DNA from: Symbiodinium sp. CCMP2592
Lineage: Eukaryota; Sar; Dinophyceae; Suessiales; Symbiodiniaceae
NCBI GenBank assembly: GCA_905221615.1
Contig: CAJNDT010003035.1
Location: forward strand, 584,001 to 648,000
Reading direction: 5' to 3'
DNA: 64,000 nt
Positions 1 through 12,180 of this stretch are shown here, piece after piece; the stretch's first letter is position 1, and every line of letters starts with the position of its first letter. The translations under genes and the position numbers were made by a program. Under the pieces are notes generated by a model. That model saw only the letters and a list, made by a program, of their open reading frames with translations. It was not told where the DNA came from and did no database searches.

Positions 1-823
1 CCCCGTGGTGCACGAGGTTGTCATGGTCGTCTTGGGGGTTCGCGACTCCACCCCATACCATAAACTCCTGAATGCCCAGCATCGGTAGCTTGTCTGTGCA
101 GATCCCATATTTCGAGCAGTGTGCGCCTGTGCCCAGCTCAGCTTCAACATGCAACCGGTGCTGCGAGAAATGTCGAATCTAAACCGTAAACCCACAAATC
201 CCAAACCCTACACTCTCAAGCCCTACAAGACTAAATTTTAAGCATTTCTAAGCCCCTAAAGCCATAAATGTTCAAGCCTGTACCTAAACGCTGGCTTGAT
301 TGACTGCTTCTACTAAGCGAAGCTATCTGTCCACTCCGCCTAGATCGCGTGCATCCGTTTAATACCCTCATAATCCCCCTAGTCTACATCCATAGACGAC
401 CCCTTGAAACCCCACAAGCCTGACACCCACAACCTCTGCAGCGCGCCAACACTCACACCTTACTTCGCCAGGGTCAAAGTTTCGTTGCACTTTCCGATGT
501 GATCAGACGCCGTTGCTGTTGAAGCTACCGAGTGGTGCACGCAACTCTTTGGAGTTGGTGCATCGTCTTCGCCAGGGTGCATCCGGCACTATGCCGGCCA
601 CTCCCAGCCAGACAGCCACAACCTCAAAAGTAGGCCTCAGCATAGGGCCCTAAGCTACAAACCGGCAAATCCTGCGCTACTAAATGTAGTGTTGTTTCTT
701 GCTCTGTGATTAGCTCATTGCGCATAGCCTTCGTAAAGCAGCCGGCAACAAATTCTCCAAACGGTTTCTCATGCCGACAAGAAGTACAATCAAGATATTG
801 GTGCCGGTAGTGGTACCGGCAGG
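1..823. other. non-coding, degenerate telomere-like DNA
   Basis: No gene is supported here. Short runs resembling CCCTAAA with substitutions occur around 180-260, and the remaining sequence gives only short ORFs without recognisable protein character. Confidence 0.5.
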
Positions 824-829
824 GTAGTG

Positions 830-899
<70 letters not shown>

Positions 900-931
900 C
901 AGCAGCAGCAGCAGTAGTAGTAGTAGTCGTC
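824..931. repeat. (TAG)n/(AGC)n microsatellite
   Basis: About 22 TAG/AGT units are followed by AGC units and then TAG again. Poly-Val and poly-Tyr ORFs across it are artefacts of the repeat. Confidence 0.95.
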
Positions 932-1829
932 GTAATCATAGCATTGCAAGTTGTCGTTCCCCGATATTATAATTGCAGCCCCTTTTTGGAGTCGGCGCAA
1001 TCTCAAGCGTGGTCTCTTCGTTCCCATACACATGCCTTCATGACCCCAAGCAATGTAACTGTGGAATTGTGAAGGACCCTGTATGAAGCCTCAAGCCCTA
1101 TCTCGAAAGCGTCGCCGCTTGCCTGGTTTGCAGCCTGGCAATTGGCTCTTCTGTGAGTGCAGACTGCAGGGCTTGGCGGACTCTGATCCAGATATAGGAG
1201 TTGGAACTTATGGAGGGGTCAATCGCGAGAAGCCCGAATCATCTGGGTTTAGGGGCTCATGGATCAGTCGGGAGCCATGCCGGGGAGACTTACGGTTTGA
1301 AGTGAGTATCCGGCAGCAGACGGAGGAGGTGACATGTAGGTCGCAGACGACCCATCGGAAGAATGACTTGAGATGGACGTAAAGCGCGCAGCTTCTCCAG
1401 CCTCGCTGCATTGCAACCACCTACACATGTGTTTGTACATACCTCCCTCAGACGGAACTGGGGGAGACCCAGGGCAGGGCTTTGGAATTCTTTCCGTGCG
1501 GCCTCCGAAAAGGATTGAATGAAGAGGGTCAAGACCAGCTCACCCTTGCATCTTCGAGTCTTAGAATTATCAGGTTGGGCATTGACCTCAGCTGAAGGAA
1601 CCCAAAATCAGTCGCAAGCCTTTACTTTTACAAAGAGATAACGCCGTATATCTCAATCGGCTTCCCAACCCCCCAACTTCGAAAGCCAAAGCCCAATGTC
1701 CTGAAGATTCAGCGAGCGCCAGAGGGGCTAAGTTCCAAGGGCGGGACTGGCACCAACCAGCCGCCGGTCCACCCAGGGCCAACTGCGAGCACCGTTTCCG
1801 ATTCAAGCCGGGCTTCCCAGTATCCCTAA
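932..1829. other. no gene recognised
   Basis: Overlapping ORFs of 70-100 codons occur on both strands, but none has a recognisable motif or a convincing start. The stretch is taken as non-coding. Confidence 0.4.
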
Positions 1830-1941
1830 CTAGGATGCCCAGTAGCACCCTTATTCCCTTTTTGTAGTCCGAGGTTCCTTATAAAGTTACCCAATACGAA
1901 AAAGAGAGGCCTTTTTATTCTTAGGTTACTGGGTATCCTAG
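1830..1941. mobile_element. 112-bp foldback element, family B copy 1
   Basis: The ends are CTAGGATGCCCAGTA and TACTGGGTATCCTAG, an imperfect terminal inverted repeat of about 15 bp. A near-identical element of the same length lies at 17967-18078. It has no coding capacity, so it is MITE-like and non-autonomous. Confidence 0.75.
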
Positions 1942-3620
1942 CTAAGGGTCCCAGTACCTAATAAATAATCAGATACTCTCCCATATATAATCCTACATAA
2001 TTACTATCCTAAACCCAAGTACCTGATTATTGGGTCCTTTGGACCCTTCCGAGTTTCGGCTCGAAGGATTTAAAACGCTAAACCCTATACTATACCCTTA
2101 ATCCCTGGGCCCTAACCAAACTCGATTTTAGGGCTTCCAGGCTTCAATCAGGGGCGCAGGCTAACTCAGCCGTTTGGGCTAGTTAGCTCAATTTCAGCTC
2201 TTCACCTTCAGATATCTATCTACATATATATTTACATACATATGTATATAAATATGTGTGTCCATGTACTTATGTATCTAGTCACGTATATATCACGGGA
2301 AAGTGGTGGAGCAGGCGTAGCAGCCCTCGACCGAGACCTGTCCAGATATCCGGGGTCGACTCAAGCCAAAACCCGATATTTGAGACCCTTTGTCATAAGG
2401 ACCGCCTAAACCCCTAAACCCTGGGATACTGTTTAGGATTCATCAGAGTCCTGGATCACTGCTATGATGGCCCTTGCTTGACTGCTTGGTTTTGCTGGCC
2501 AGTTCTCCGATCATTCCTGGTCTTCTTGACACTCTTACCAGTTCAAGTTTCTGGACTTCAATCTAGAACCCCGTAGACCTCTAGCAGCAGACCCTAGTCA
2601 GGTACAGCCGAGCTTTGCAACCCCACTACGGTTGAATAAACCCAACTGTAATTCGTAAGCTTACGATTAGTTTGCGAAGGATTCCTGTAAGAGCGTCTAC
2701 TTGAAAGTAAGGTACCCCGATGGTTACAAGCCCCGAACTAGCCACTCTAGTCAGACCCGGAACCTTCATCGGCAATGAGTGCATGAGTGGCCTGCGCGTA
2801 CGCGTCATTGCGTCTTCAGGTGGCTGCTGTGACTCGCATCCCAAAGAGGCGGTCGTTTTCGGAGCTGTTTGTGTTATCGTTAAGGTAAATAATATGATTT
2901 CCTTGTTATGGTAACTTAAATTAAAAAATCAATCCCTTGACAAAAACCTAGCGTTCCGCCGTTTAGGTGAGCATGATCATACCGGGTCCGGAAATGTTGC
3001 CGGAACTGCATCCTCGCGGAAATCCTGGCTTCCTGAGCCCCACATTCTTGCCTAAGAAATCCTGATGCATGCAACGATGGCCCACGATACACCCATCTCG
3101 GGCGTGCCTGTGTCCCGATTTGAAGGCGGCGAAGCCTTAAGATCTCCTAATTCATGTAGGGGCCTTAAGAATTAGAAAGGGTGTTGGGGCCCACTATACT
3201 ACAATGCAAATGCGGAACCCCCAAAATAGTACTTGTAACCATTAAGGGCCCTAGATCAGTTAAGTATCTGGTCCACAGTGCTGTCCGATCGGAGCTCCGG
3301 GTGTTTCTACCTCTCAGCTGTCTTAGCTGTCACCGATTGTCACCTGGAGATGACAGGAGCTATATGGACTTGTAAAGATTTCGCATCTCTCAAACAAAGG
3401 TGGAGCAATGTCTAGCCGGCGCAGCGCAGCCGCTGGGGTTTTAGAAGGGGGAATCTTCGAAGACCTCGCGAGTGTAATGTTCGGCAAGCATCGTCGTCTG
3501 GGCATGCTGAGAGGGTCTTCAAGAGTTAGACACTGGGAAGTCAGGCCCCGATATCGGCCTTTTTCCCGCACGAGATCCCAGTCCCGGTCAATTTCGGTCC
3601 TCCACTGTGTCATGTGGGCT
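1942..3620. other. gene-poor repeat remnants
   Basis: Holds a TATATA-rich patch (2215-2290), telomere-like fragments and a weak foldback (about 3158-3257, GGGGCCTTAA facing TTAAGGGCCC) related to family C. No coding region is supported. Confidence 0.45.
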
Positions 3621-3735
3621 GTACTTAAAGGATCATGAGACTTGGTAACTCAGGGTTATAATTAGGAAGACTCTACTTATTCGTACAACCCCACATTAAG
3701 GTACTTATACCCTTACTTACTAAGTCCCATGATCA
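3621..3735. mobile_element. foldback element, family A copy 1
   Basis: Opens with TACTTAAAGGATCATGAGAC and closes with TTACTAAGTCCCATGATC, which is roughly its reverse complement. The interior carries the family motifs GGGTTATAATTAG and AAGGTAC. A lone right-hand end of the same family lies at about 3820-3848. Confidence 0.75.
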
Positions 3736-3913
3736 CCATTATGGAACCCCTATAGATCCCTTTAAGGAACCCTATTATAGAACCCCACGGTACCCTTATT
3801 AAAAGGAACCCTGAACCTTACTTACTAAGTCCCATGATCCTCCGAGTATGGGCCTTGGCCAAGTAACGAGTCACATTGCTCTGAGAGTTCCCGACTACCT
3901 GTTCCTACTATAC

Positions 3914-4006
3914 GGGCTTAAATAATTACCTATACTACTTTGGGGGTTCCTTGTTAAATCTATAGTAGAATGGGCCCTGAAACCCTATTCTAATTATTAA
4001 GGCCCC
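3914..4006. mobile_element. foldback element, family C copy 1
   Basis: The left end GGGCTTAAATAATTA pairs approximately with the right end TAATTATTAAGGCCCC. Related shorter or decayed copies occur at 7840-7875, 11757-11827 and 15536-15600. Confidence 0.5.
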
Positions 4007-4521
4007 TCTTCGTACCACTGCCCAGTACCAGTCGCCACCCCTTAATCTTAGGGGGGGGGGACTTGGAAACTATGTTTGTTTGCTGCTGACCGCAGTCCCT
4101 AAGAAACTGCTAAACTTGGAGATTCTGTTCAAAGTTACCAGGTTCAGTATATCATAGGGATCCTTATATTAGTCCTTATTATGGGCCTTAAGGCCCCCTA
4201 CCCCCCCTCCCCCTACACCCCTAAGGATCCCCATGATTATACATTGAGCATTTGTGTTTCTCAGCCTTGGGGTTCACTTGAGTTTTAGCACCACAAAGTG
4301 TCTGAAAAAATGCGGGAATTGGATCCAGAGGGTTGCAGATGTTCTTGGGAGTTTGGGATTGGTGAGTTTCAGGCAAGGCTCCGGCATAGAAGGCTTCGTC
4401 GTTTAAGATTTAAGAGTTCGTCTTTGGGCTTTTTCCTGCTTCGTCCAGCGTTCCTGCAAAGCTCTCAAGACAGTTTGTATTCATGTAGGTGTACATACAT
4501 AGACGCACACATGTCGTGAGT
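4007..4521. other. no gene recognised
   Basis: Contains a G9 run near 4051 and a C-rich patch near 4195-4215. A 73-codon ORF at 4298-4519 has no recognisable features. Confidence 0.4.
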
Positions 4522-4542
4522 ATGTATACATATATATATATA

Positions 4543-4577
<35 letters not shown>

Positions 4578-4578
4578 G

Positions 4579-4616
<38 letters not shown>

Positions 4617-4630
4617 ATATATATATATAA
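4522..4630. repeat. (TA)n microsatellite
   Basis: Nearly pure TA dinucleotide with a few TG interruptions. Fully self-complementary. Confidence 0.95.
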
Positions 4631-4799
4631 GTTAATATAACTATTGAGTACCCATAGCGCCACACTATAAGACTCTAATTGAAAACCTCAAGAATGCTTT
4701 ACGAAGAGGGTCATCAGCAGTGGGGTTCCCCCTTTGCGCCTGCTGCGTCTGCAGAGAAGCCGGCTCATGAGGCTGGAAGAAAACACGCAAAGCACGCAC

Positions 4800-4904
4800 T
4801 ACTGTTGATGGACAAAATCCTGCATGACCTTAAGGACCCTAAACTATGGGAACTATGGTATATTCCTTATACTGGGTAATGCAGGATTTTGTCCATCAAC
4901 AGTA
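4800..4904. mobile_element. 105-bp foldback with perfect 25-bp inverted repeats
   Basis: 4801-4825 and 4879-4903 are perfect reverse complements (left end begins ACTGTTGATGGACAAAATCC), separated by a 53-bp spacer. The exact arms suggest a recent MITE-like insertion or a selected hairpin. No clear target duplication was seen. Confidence 0.8.
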
Positions 4905-5606
4905 TGTGTAGGGCCGGGGAGGGTTTGAACTGAACGATCCTTGCAGTACAAACCCCCAAAAACCTGTTCGAATTGCCGAAAGCACCCACATGAACACCTG
5001 CATCCTGGTTTATGTTTCGTGGTTCGGTGCCAGCCCACAGAGGAGCCCGACGCCACAGAGAGTGCGTGGACATGGCCTAAGGCTCAAGTATGGCAGCTTG
5101 GTAGGCTTTAAGTTTTATGGTTTTAGGATGTTTTAGGTGTTGTTTAGGTCAACGGTTTAGGGCTCAGGGTTAGGAGGTTCCCGCTCGGCAAGCTAAAGTG
5201 AAAAATCAATCAGCCCCAACACCTAAAGAATAGCCTGTGGATTCGGCTCGGTATGAGCTGCATCATCCATCCATCCAGCCTCAGTAGACTGGATTTGGAA
5301 ATTCGCACGAAGCCACAAGTCTTCAAGCACTTCGTTACCCCTGTGACCTACAAAACGCGCATAGCCGGGACTGTACATGAAGGCATTAGCGCATGCCCAC
5401 ATCATCTAACTAGGTCACGCGCCCACCATGGCCCTGGTAGCGATGTGAGACACGTATTGCCTAGGGAAAAAGCTAATTTCTTAGTAAAAATGTGAAAACT
5501 AGTAAAGACCTGAACCGACAAGTGAAGTTGAAGCATTGTAAGTTCTAAAACTTGCGGCCAAGGCAGGGAGCTCTGGGGCTTGAGGTTCTGGGCATCGTAC
5601 ACACAT
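4905..5606. other. no gene recognised
   Basis: Several short overlapping ORFs on both strands, none with recognisable domains. Confidence 0.4.
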
Positions 5607-5940
5607 ATGTAAGGCTCGCCGATATATGTTCATGCGTATGTAACTTCCTATGTGACATTCATGACATATAAAGCACAGACGGCACATACAACATGAAATT
5701 ACATCAGAGACTCAAAAAGGCATTTTAGGCACATACTACATATAAGACACAACGCATGCACCAGGCGGAGACTACATGGAACACTTGCACAGTGCCTAAA
5801 ATGTCTCATGAGTCTCTGATGAAAAGCATGTTGTATGTGCCTTCTAGGTCTTATATGTCATGAACACCACATAGATCTCAGACATTACATACACATGAAC
5901 ATTTGTCGACGACCCTTGCATATGTGTGCGAGCCTTACAT
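5607..5940. mobile_element. long foldback element with ~130-150 bp arms
   Basis: The left arm (5607-5732) and right arm (5790-5940) are imperfect reverse complements. Matched blocks in order include ATGTAAGGCTCGC, TTCATGACATATAA, GGCACATACAACATG, CATCAGAGACTCA and CATTTTAGGCAC. It has no coding capacity. Foldback transposon or large inverted duplication. Confidence 0.8.
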
Positions 5941-6520
5941 TTGTGCGCGGTCGTAGAATGTAGTCACTGCTCCCTCCCCCCTCCCACCCCACCCCTAAAG
6001 CATTGCTATCCCCGAAACCCGCCAAAACAGCGGATTATCACCAGGGACCCGGCGCGCGCTCCACCAACTAATGCCTGCATGTCGCGAACTACCAGAAATC
6101 TACGGCCATTGCAGCTTAGGCTTAGACTTAGACCAGCCGAGCACCAGGACCCCGAAGTTGCGCAAAACTCGACAGTGGGCTGCAGAAGCATGTTGCTGAA
6201 AGATCTGCGACACACCTTGTTACTTTGTCATAGTTGGGTAACATTGTCATAAATTTTTGATCCTATCCCAACTATGAACTGGGTTGGTTCGTCTAGCTCG
6301 GTTCGGGCACAGGGGTTTCGCGTGGGCTTCAAGTGATGTTTCTGACATCAGAGGGATCAAGGAAGTGTGGGGGTCGGTCATGGATTGTACAGCAAATCCA
6401 CTGGGTAGGGTTTAGGGTTTAGTTTCAGCTCAAAGCCCCAAGACAGAGGATCACCTAGTCAGGGAGGCGTACACACACTGATGGTTCAGTACGGCTTCGA
6501 GCACAACATACCCTAATATA
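5941..6520. other. no gene recognised
   Basis: A 108-codon plus-strand ORF (5926-6252) overlaps the end of the foldback arm and is Pro/Arg-rich without motifs. Treated as chance. Confidence 0.4.
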
Positions 6521-6613
6521 GGGGCCTTACTAATTGCCTATACTAGTCTGGAGGGTCCGTAGTATAAGTATAGTATAACGGGCCCCAAACACTGTTTGTT
6601 TTATTAAGGCCCC
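6521..6613. mobile_element. foldback element, family C copy 2
   Basis: GGGGCCTTACTAATT at the left end faces TTATTAAGGCCCCT at the right. The interior has the family's CTATACTA-type motif. Confidence 0.5.
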
Positions 6614-8489
6614 TGTAATACGTACCAGGTCAGTACTTCGATTAATTGGAAGCACATGTAACACTCCGTAGAGACCCAGCCGTCGACTTTGCTTGGAGTC
6701 TTGCCGGCGCAATTTCGGAACAGACGGGGCGAATGCCAGCAGACAGCTTCACCGGACGCTTTGATCTGAACAGACTTGCAGCTTGTGGTGAAACCTGCTC
6801 CGGTTTCAGAGGCGGTTCACGATTGAAGGTCAGTTGTGCACATAGGCCGTAGCAGGGTCCAGCCCACTTAACCGACTGTGTAGCAGAACCGTGTGTCCCA
6901 CACTTCACTGGCTCAGATCCCCAAAGCTTCTAATTGAAAGCCCGAGCTGAGAATGGAATCCGCTACAGTAAAAACAGGACCAAGAGCCCTCCCAGAAAAC
7001 GAACTATACTTAGGTTTGCCTTTGCTACAAAGCATATCCGATGACGTGCCTTTGCCACTCCTAGTAGTGAGCTTTAACTTTTTTGGGGGGTGCGATGATC
7101 CCAATATGATCCCAAAGTCCCAGAGGTCAACCCTTAGTTCAGCTAGGATACTGGTCCAGCAAATACTCGAACTGCAGGTAAGATTCGGCCTGGTGGCCAA
7201 GAGTCCGTGATGAAAGCCGTGGGATTCCCTCCTTCCTAAGCGTCTGCAGTCCTCCGCTTGTTGAAGATGGTGAAAGGTGACTGTTCTGCTGAAGATGCCT
7301 CTACATTAATCTGCCAACAGTGGCGGCGCAGTTTGTAGGTGCGGCCGTCATTTTCATCACGGCGGCACGTTTGCGAGCGGAAGTGGCTGAAGTTTGGGGT
7401 GCACTGACATACCGGCACCTTTCAAAAGCCCGGTACTCTCGAACACTCGACCCGAAACCCAAAAATCCAAAAGCCCTTCAGGCCTCTCCACCCGCTGAGG
7501 TGCCTCCGCTGCATCGATTTAGGCGGAATGGCCGTGGCATATTTGAATCGGTGCGTGAGTGCAGGCTGCTAGGCAGTTCAGCGTCGGAAGCCTTTCCTAC
7601 CATGATGTGCTAGCTGTCCGAATCCATGGACTACTTTCGCGGGTCCTTCCAAGAAGCATTTATTTTGGGGTTACTTATTTGCTAGGCTCCGGTGCCATCC
7701 AAAATGCCGTGCTGCAGTCCAACAACCAGTTCAGCGTTGTGGTTTCACCAATGTAAGTCCCTGATGGTTACACCCCCTGAGTTAAGGAGTCATGTTTGGA
7801 TACGTAAGCTCCCTACTACAGCTCTGAGTTATATACTAGGCTAGGCCCCAAACCCTATTCTAACTATTAAGGCCCCAATATCATAGACCCTTCTTATAGA
7901 TCCCTTTTAGGGGAGTTTCTTATCAGACGTCTACATTACCATTGGAATCCTGCGGTGCCTGCCGCCCTCTCGCCGAAAACGAACTGGTCATTCTGATATG
8001 ATGCAACACTCAGGAATGTAAAACCTTGAGTATTGACCCCCTTCCCTTAATTTCGATGGAGTATGCATAGGACCCGTAAAGGAAGGAAGCTGTTTGCTTA
8101 TCGCTCACAGGTTTTCTGTATCAGAACCCTGGAATGCAGTATTGCTTTGCAACAGCTCGGCGAAAGCCACGCCAAAGCAATCATGGCACGGCGAACGTGC
8201 GCTTAGATCACCTCACTAGGTTCACTAGATTCTTTGCAGCTCTCAGGTTTAGCATGTTTGGTGTTGAGAGACTTGGGTTTTGGAGGGACAGAGGGCCACG
8301 GAAGAAAGGTGTAGCGTGCATGCAAGTGTGAAGAAGCCTTTGGATCTAAATCTTGAGTGGGTGGCAACCGGCATTTTACACCCTATACTCTTCGTGTACC
8401 TATACTATATGATGCGCCAAGTCTTAAGATAAGACCTGACCATATAACAATATACGATGATGAACTATATTATACTCTAATATACTACG

Positions 8490-8520
<31 letters not shown>

Positions 8521-9457
8521 CTACAACATACCCTAATATACGATGATGAACTATATTATACTATAATGTACTACGAAATATACTACAGCATACTCTAATA
8601 CGCTAGGCCCCCCATGTTGAATCCAAGCATGATCCGGCGCCTGCGACGGGCTCTGCTCTTTCGCCCGAGCAGCCACAAGCTGGAGAGTGACCGTGCCGAT
8701 GCCGGATTCTGAAAGTATCATTATACGTTTTACCCGAAACCCTAAACCCTTACTTTTTAGTCAGATTACATTATAACATATCCTTATACGACAGACATTG
8801 TATTCTATGGATTCTGAAAGCATCATGGAGAGACTATGCTGAGCACGTGTCACCACGTCAGTGTTGTAAGTTTGTCTCTTGTTTGTATGCTTTTCTGGTA
8901 GTTGCCAAGGCGAACAACGCTTCTAAGTACTACTGGTGATTCTGGTATGAGTAGCAGGAGTCGCTATAGAAGAAGCACATCATACTGCTTTTTCCGTCTT
9001 ATACTATATGATAGCCCATATTATCCTACACTATACTATGTTACTATGTCCTAACACACTGTATTCTAGCCCATGGAAGAAGCATGGGTGGGTTGATCCC
9101 AGAGTCAGAATCCATTCCAGCCCACAGGGTCGCTCCAAACGAGCTTAGACCAGCGAAGGGCCGCAAGAAGTGGGAGTTCTCTGTGAGTTCACTTGGGAGT
9201 TTCCGATTATTAGGGGTACTCTTTTTGGGGGTGCTTAAAACAACGATCCCACTATTTAGGGTACCAGGGTACTATCTTAGGTTCCCCTATTTCAGGAAGT
9301 CGCATTTAGGGCCTTGAGGGTTTGGGTCTGAACCTGAAGTCCCACGATGCCTTGCAATTGCAAGTCTCTGCAAACCCCGGAACCTTCATGCACAGTCCCC
9401 TACGCGCGAGAAACCCAAAGGGAGACCTGAAGCCCTATAGCCCGAAACCCATAACGA
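6614..9457. other. gene-poor DNA with AT repeats and foldback remnants
   Basis: No gene is supported. Contents include a TA run at 8491-8520, duplicated ATACGATGATGAACTATATT motifs around 8452 and 8537, telomere-like fragments and weak foldbacks (for example about 9190-9300, related to the 10190 element). Confidence 0.45.
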
Positions 9458-9489
9458 GTGTGTGTGTGTGTATATATATATATATACAC

Positions 9490-9538
<49 letters not shown>
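9458..9538. repeat. compound (TG)n-(TA)n-(GA)n microsatellite
   Basis: TG, then TA with CA interruption, then about 20 GA units. Arg-Glu repeat ORFs across it are artefacts. Confidence 0.95.
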
Positions 9539-9542
<4 letters not shown>

Positions 9543-9634
9543 TCTGGCATTCCGAACATATTTCGAGACCCCGGGTCCCACGAAGTTTAAGCAAAGCTCA
9601 CTATCCCCAAAATGCCACTTACGACCTTCGTAGA

Positions 9635-9743
9635 CATGGGTGGTGGTCAAAATTATGGTCCCCTTTGGGTCCTTATTATAATACGGCACCTAATGTTGAG
9701 GGTGCCCAAAAAAGGGACCTTAACTTTGACAACTACCCACATG
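9635..9743. mobile_element. foldback element, family E
   Basis: The left arm GGTGGTCAAAATTATGGTCC pairs with a right arm reading GGACCTTAACTTTGACAACT and ending CCCACATG. A related left end with similar interior lies at about 19897-19985, and another left-end fragment at about 13841-13868. Confidence 0.6.
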
Positions 9744-9856
9744 TTCACACATCCGCCGGTCGGCTCTTCCGCGCCGTTTGAGCCCACGGCCCTCTGCGCC
9801 GCCATCCGCGGTGTGGGCCCTGGAACAAAGGGTCGGGTTAGCGTGTCTACTTGAAG

Positions 9857-9981
9857 TACTTGGAGGACCATGCAACTTAGGAAGTATGGTTATAAGTACC
9901 TTAACTGTGGTTATAAGTAGTTATAAGTATAGTTACCCTAATTATAACCCTGGTTACTAAGTCCCATGATCCTTTAAGTAA
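9857..9981. mobile_element. foldback element, family A copy 2
   Basis: Begins ACTTGGAGGACCATGCAACT and ends CCCATGATCCTTTAAGTA. Interior motifs GGTTATAAGTACC and AGTTACCCTAATTATAACC are shared with the 12058 copy. Confidence 0.7.
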
Positions 9982-10189
9982 GACACGGAGAGAACGAAGA
10001 GGACAGGATGATGAATTGCACACCCGGGCACTTCAATCAAGAACCCGATAACCAAACCCCAAACTCTCAGCCAGCAGCATCATTCACGTTCGGAAGCACT
10101 CGACAGCACAAACAAGCGAGCGTCCACGAGGTTTGCTCATCGGGGCCATCGATACATGAAGCAGGGTATGGGGTTGCCTATATAAACGA

Positions 10190-10301
10190 TATACGGGAGT
10201 TTCTGAAAATAGGGGACCCTAATATAGTACCCTAAATAGTAGGATCCTTTTTATAAGGACCCCCAAATAAGGTACCCCTTATTTTCGGAATCTCCCATAT
10301 A
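10190..10301. mobile_element. foldback element, family F
   Basis: The left arm TATACGGGAGTTTCTGAAAA continues to AGGGG. The right arm is CCCC, TTATTTTCGGAATCTCCC, then ATATA, an imperfect complement of about 25 bp. The interior has GGATCC and paired GGTACC-like motifs. Confidence 0.65.
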
Positions 10302-12057
10302 GGGGCTACCACGGAGACCTCACAAGATTCGAACATCTCAGAACTGAAGCATCCTACGGTTTCGAGGTTCATTGCCTAAAAGGCTCGGTCCTTTGGGGGC
10401 AGAAAGGTCATACTCCACAAAAGCTTTGGGGCTAGCCCCTACACAAACTGTGTAGAACAAATCCCATCTTAGGATCGCAGTAAGAACCGACAAAAATGTA
10501 GGTTATGGTAGTTTAAGGGATAATTACAACCCTAAACCCTACCTGAAGTTCGATGAGCCTGTGGTGTCGATGAGCCTGTGGTGTTGCCAGGCAGCCAGAG
10601 AGCAAGGATGGGTAACTGTTTTGAAGGCGCCAGCTGTGCAGTGCGAGGAGAAAGTAGTGTTTAGGGCTTCAGGATTTTTAGAATTCAGGTCTTTACGTTT
10701 TATGCCTTTTCATGTTTGAGGGTTGGCCAATGTGCTGTTCTGTGGAAGTAGGGCTTTGCATGTTTGGAAGGTCTGAGAGTTGCGCGTTTACTTGAAACTT
10801 GAAGTGTCTTTGGGTTCTGAGCTGGGTTTCGAGTTTACGGTTTCTCGGTTTCCCTGGAACGAAGGATGAAAAATGGAGGGTCGGGGTTTACGGGCTCACA
10901 GTCTCAGAGTTACTCAGTCCCCGGCCTCCTCCACCTGAGTGTTCTTGGAAGCATCAGGGTTTAGGGCGTAGGGGGTTTCTTCATGTGCTTGCCTGAATAT
11001 TCAGAAACTCAAAACCCTGACCGCCCTCGGATACTGTTGCAAGGCAGCTACAAATCAACACAACTCACAAGAAGGCAGCTCATGCCACGCCCAAAAAGGA
11101 AAACCAACATGCACAACGGGAAGACTTTGTCATAGTTGGGTAACATTTTACATGTTTATGGTTACTTAAACCCAATAAGGAATACAAATTTAATTTTTTG
11201 ATCCCATCCGAACTAGAAAAGGAAAATCAACATGCACAACAAGAAGACTTGAGCGGAAGACCTTTCAGGGCTAGCTGGTGCCCCTCGCGCCAATGGCCGC
11301 TTCCTCAGGTCAGGAGAAGGGCAGTCTGCAAGTCCTGCCATCTTTGACTTAGAATGATAATAGCAATAATAGAAATAATGATAATAGCAATGACAGAAAT
11401 AATGATAATAGCAATAACAGAAATAATGAGACCAAAAAATCAAGAATATCAGTATTAGCAAGAATAACGCCCGTCATGGAAACCCTTACTAAGCTCTTGC
11501 TTCACCCCAGGAACCCTTTTGAAGGCAGTCTACGAAGAAATCGCCCGTAACTTCGACATTTACGTGGCAAAGGAGCTTTCGTTAAGAACCTTATAGTGTC
11601 AGGATCCGTACTCCAACCGCTATTTATGGGAGGGGCTTTACTACTCAGGCGTCCACAGCCTCATCCCAGTTTGATAGGCCGGCCCTACTTTTCTTCGAAC
11701 CCCTTTTCAAGCGAAAAGCATGCCCGGATCCCGAAAGTTGGAAGCTGTTGCTAGGGTTTTGGGGGGTTCCTTGCTATACTCATAGTAGAATATGCAATCA
11801 AACCCAATTCTAATTATTCAGGCCCCTCAAAACCACCATCGACCCCACCTGAAATGATCTTACAGTTTAGGGTTTCTGGAATACCGGTTTTCGCTCACAT
11901 CGCATAAAGCAGGATCGTTGTGTCTTCGTGCTTTTGAGGCCTTGCAAAACCCCCATCTTCTCCCTGGTGCTTAGTAGGGAATGGGGCAATGGATCCCTAG
12001 AGTAGCCCCTAGCCAAATCCCCATAAATTGTCCCCATAACCCATTCCCCCATTCCCT
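10302..12057. other. gene-poor DNA
   Basis: No gene is supported. Contains telomere-like fragments, a 24-bp tandem repeat (listed separately), a family C remnant (about 11757-11827), and a short palindromic patch near 12015-12058 sharing CATTCCC and TACTTGGAGG motifs. Confidence 0.45.
11353..11429. repeat. 24-bp tandem repeat
   Basis: AATGATAATAGCAA recurs three times at about 24-bp spacing (11353, about 11377, 11401) with intervening AGAAAT. Confidence 0.8.
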
Positions 12058-12180
12058 ACTTGGAGGATCAGGGGACCTAGTAAGTATGGTTATAGGTACC
12101 TTAATTGGGGTTGTAAGTAGTTATAAGTATAGTTACCCTAATTACAACCCTGGTTACTAAGTCCCATGATCCTTTAAGTA
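12058..12180. mobile_element. foldback element, family A copy 3
   Basis: Begins TACTTGGAGGATCAGGGGAC and ends CCCATGATCCTTTAAGTA. Very similar inside to the 9857 copy. An isolated right-end fragment follows at about 12241-12262. Confidence 0.75.

Noticed and set aside
827..1072. Poly-Val/poly-Tyr ORFs
   Set aside because: Produced by the TAG microsatellite.
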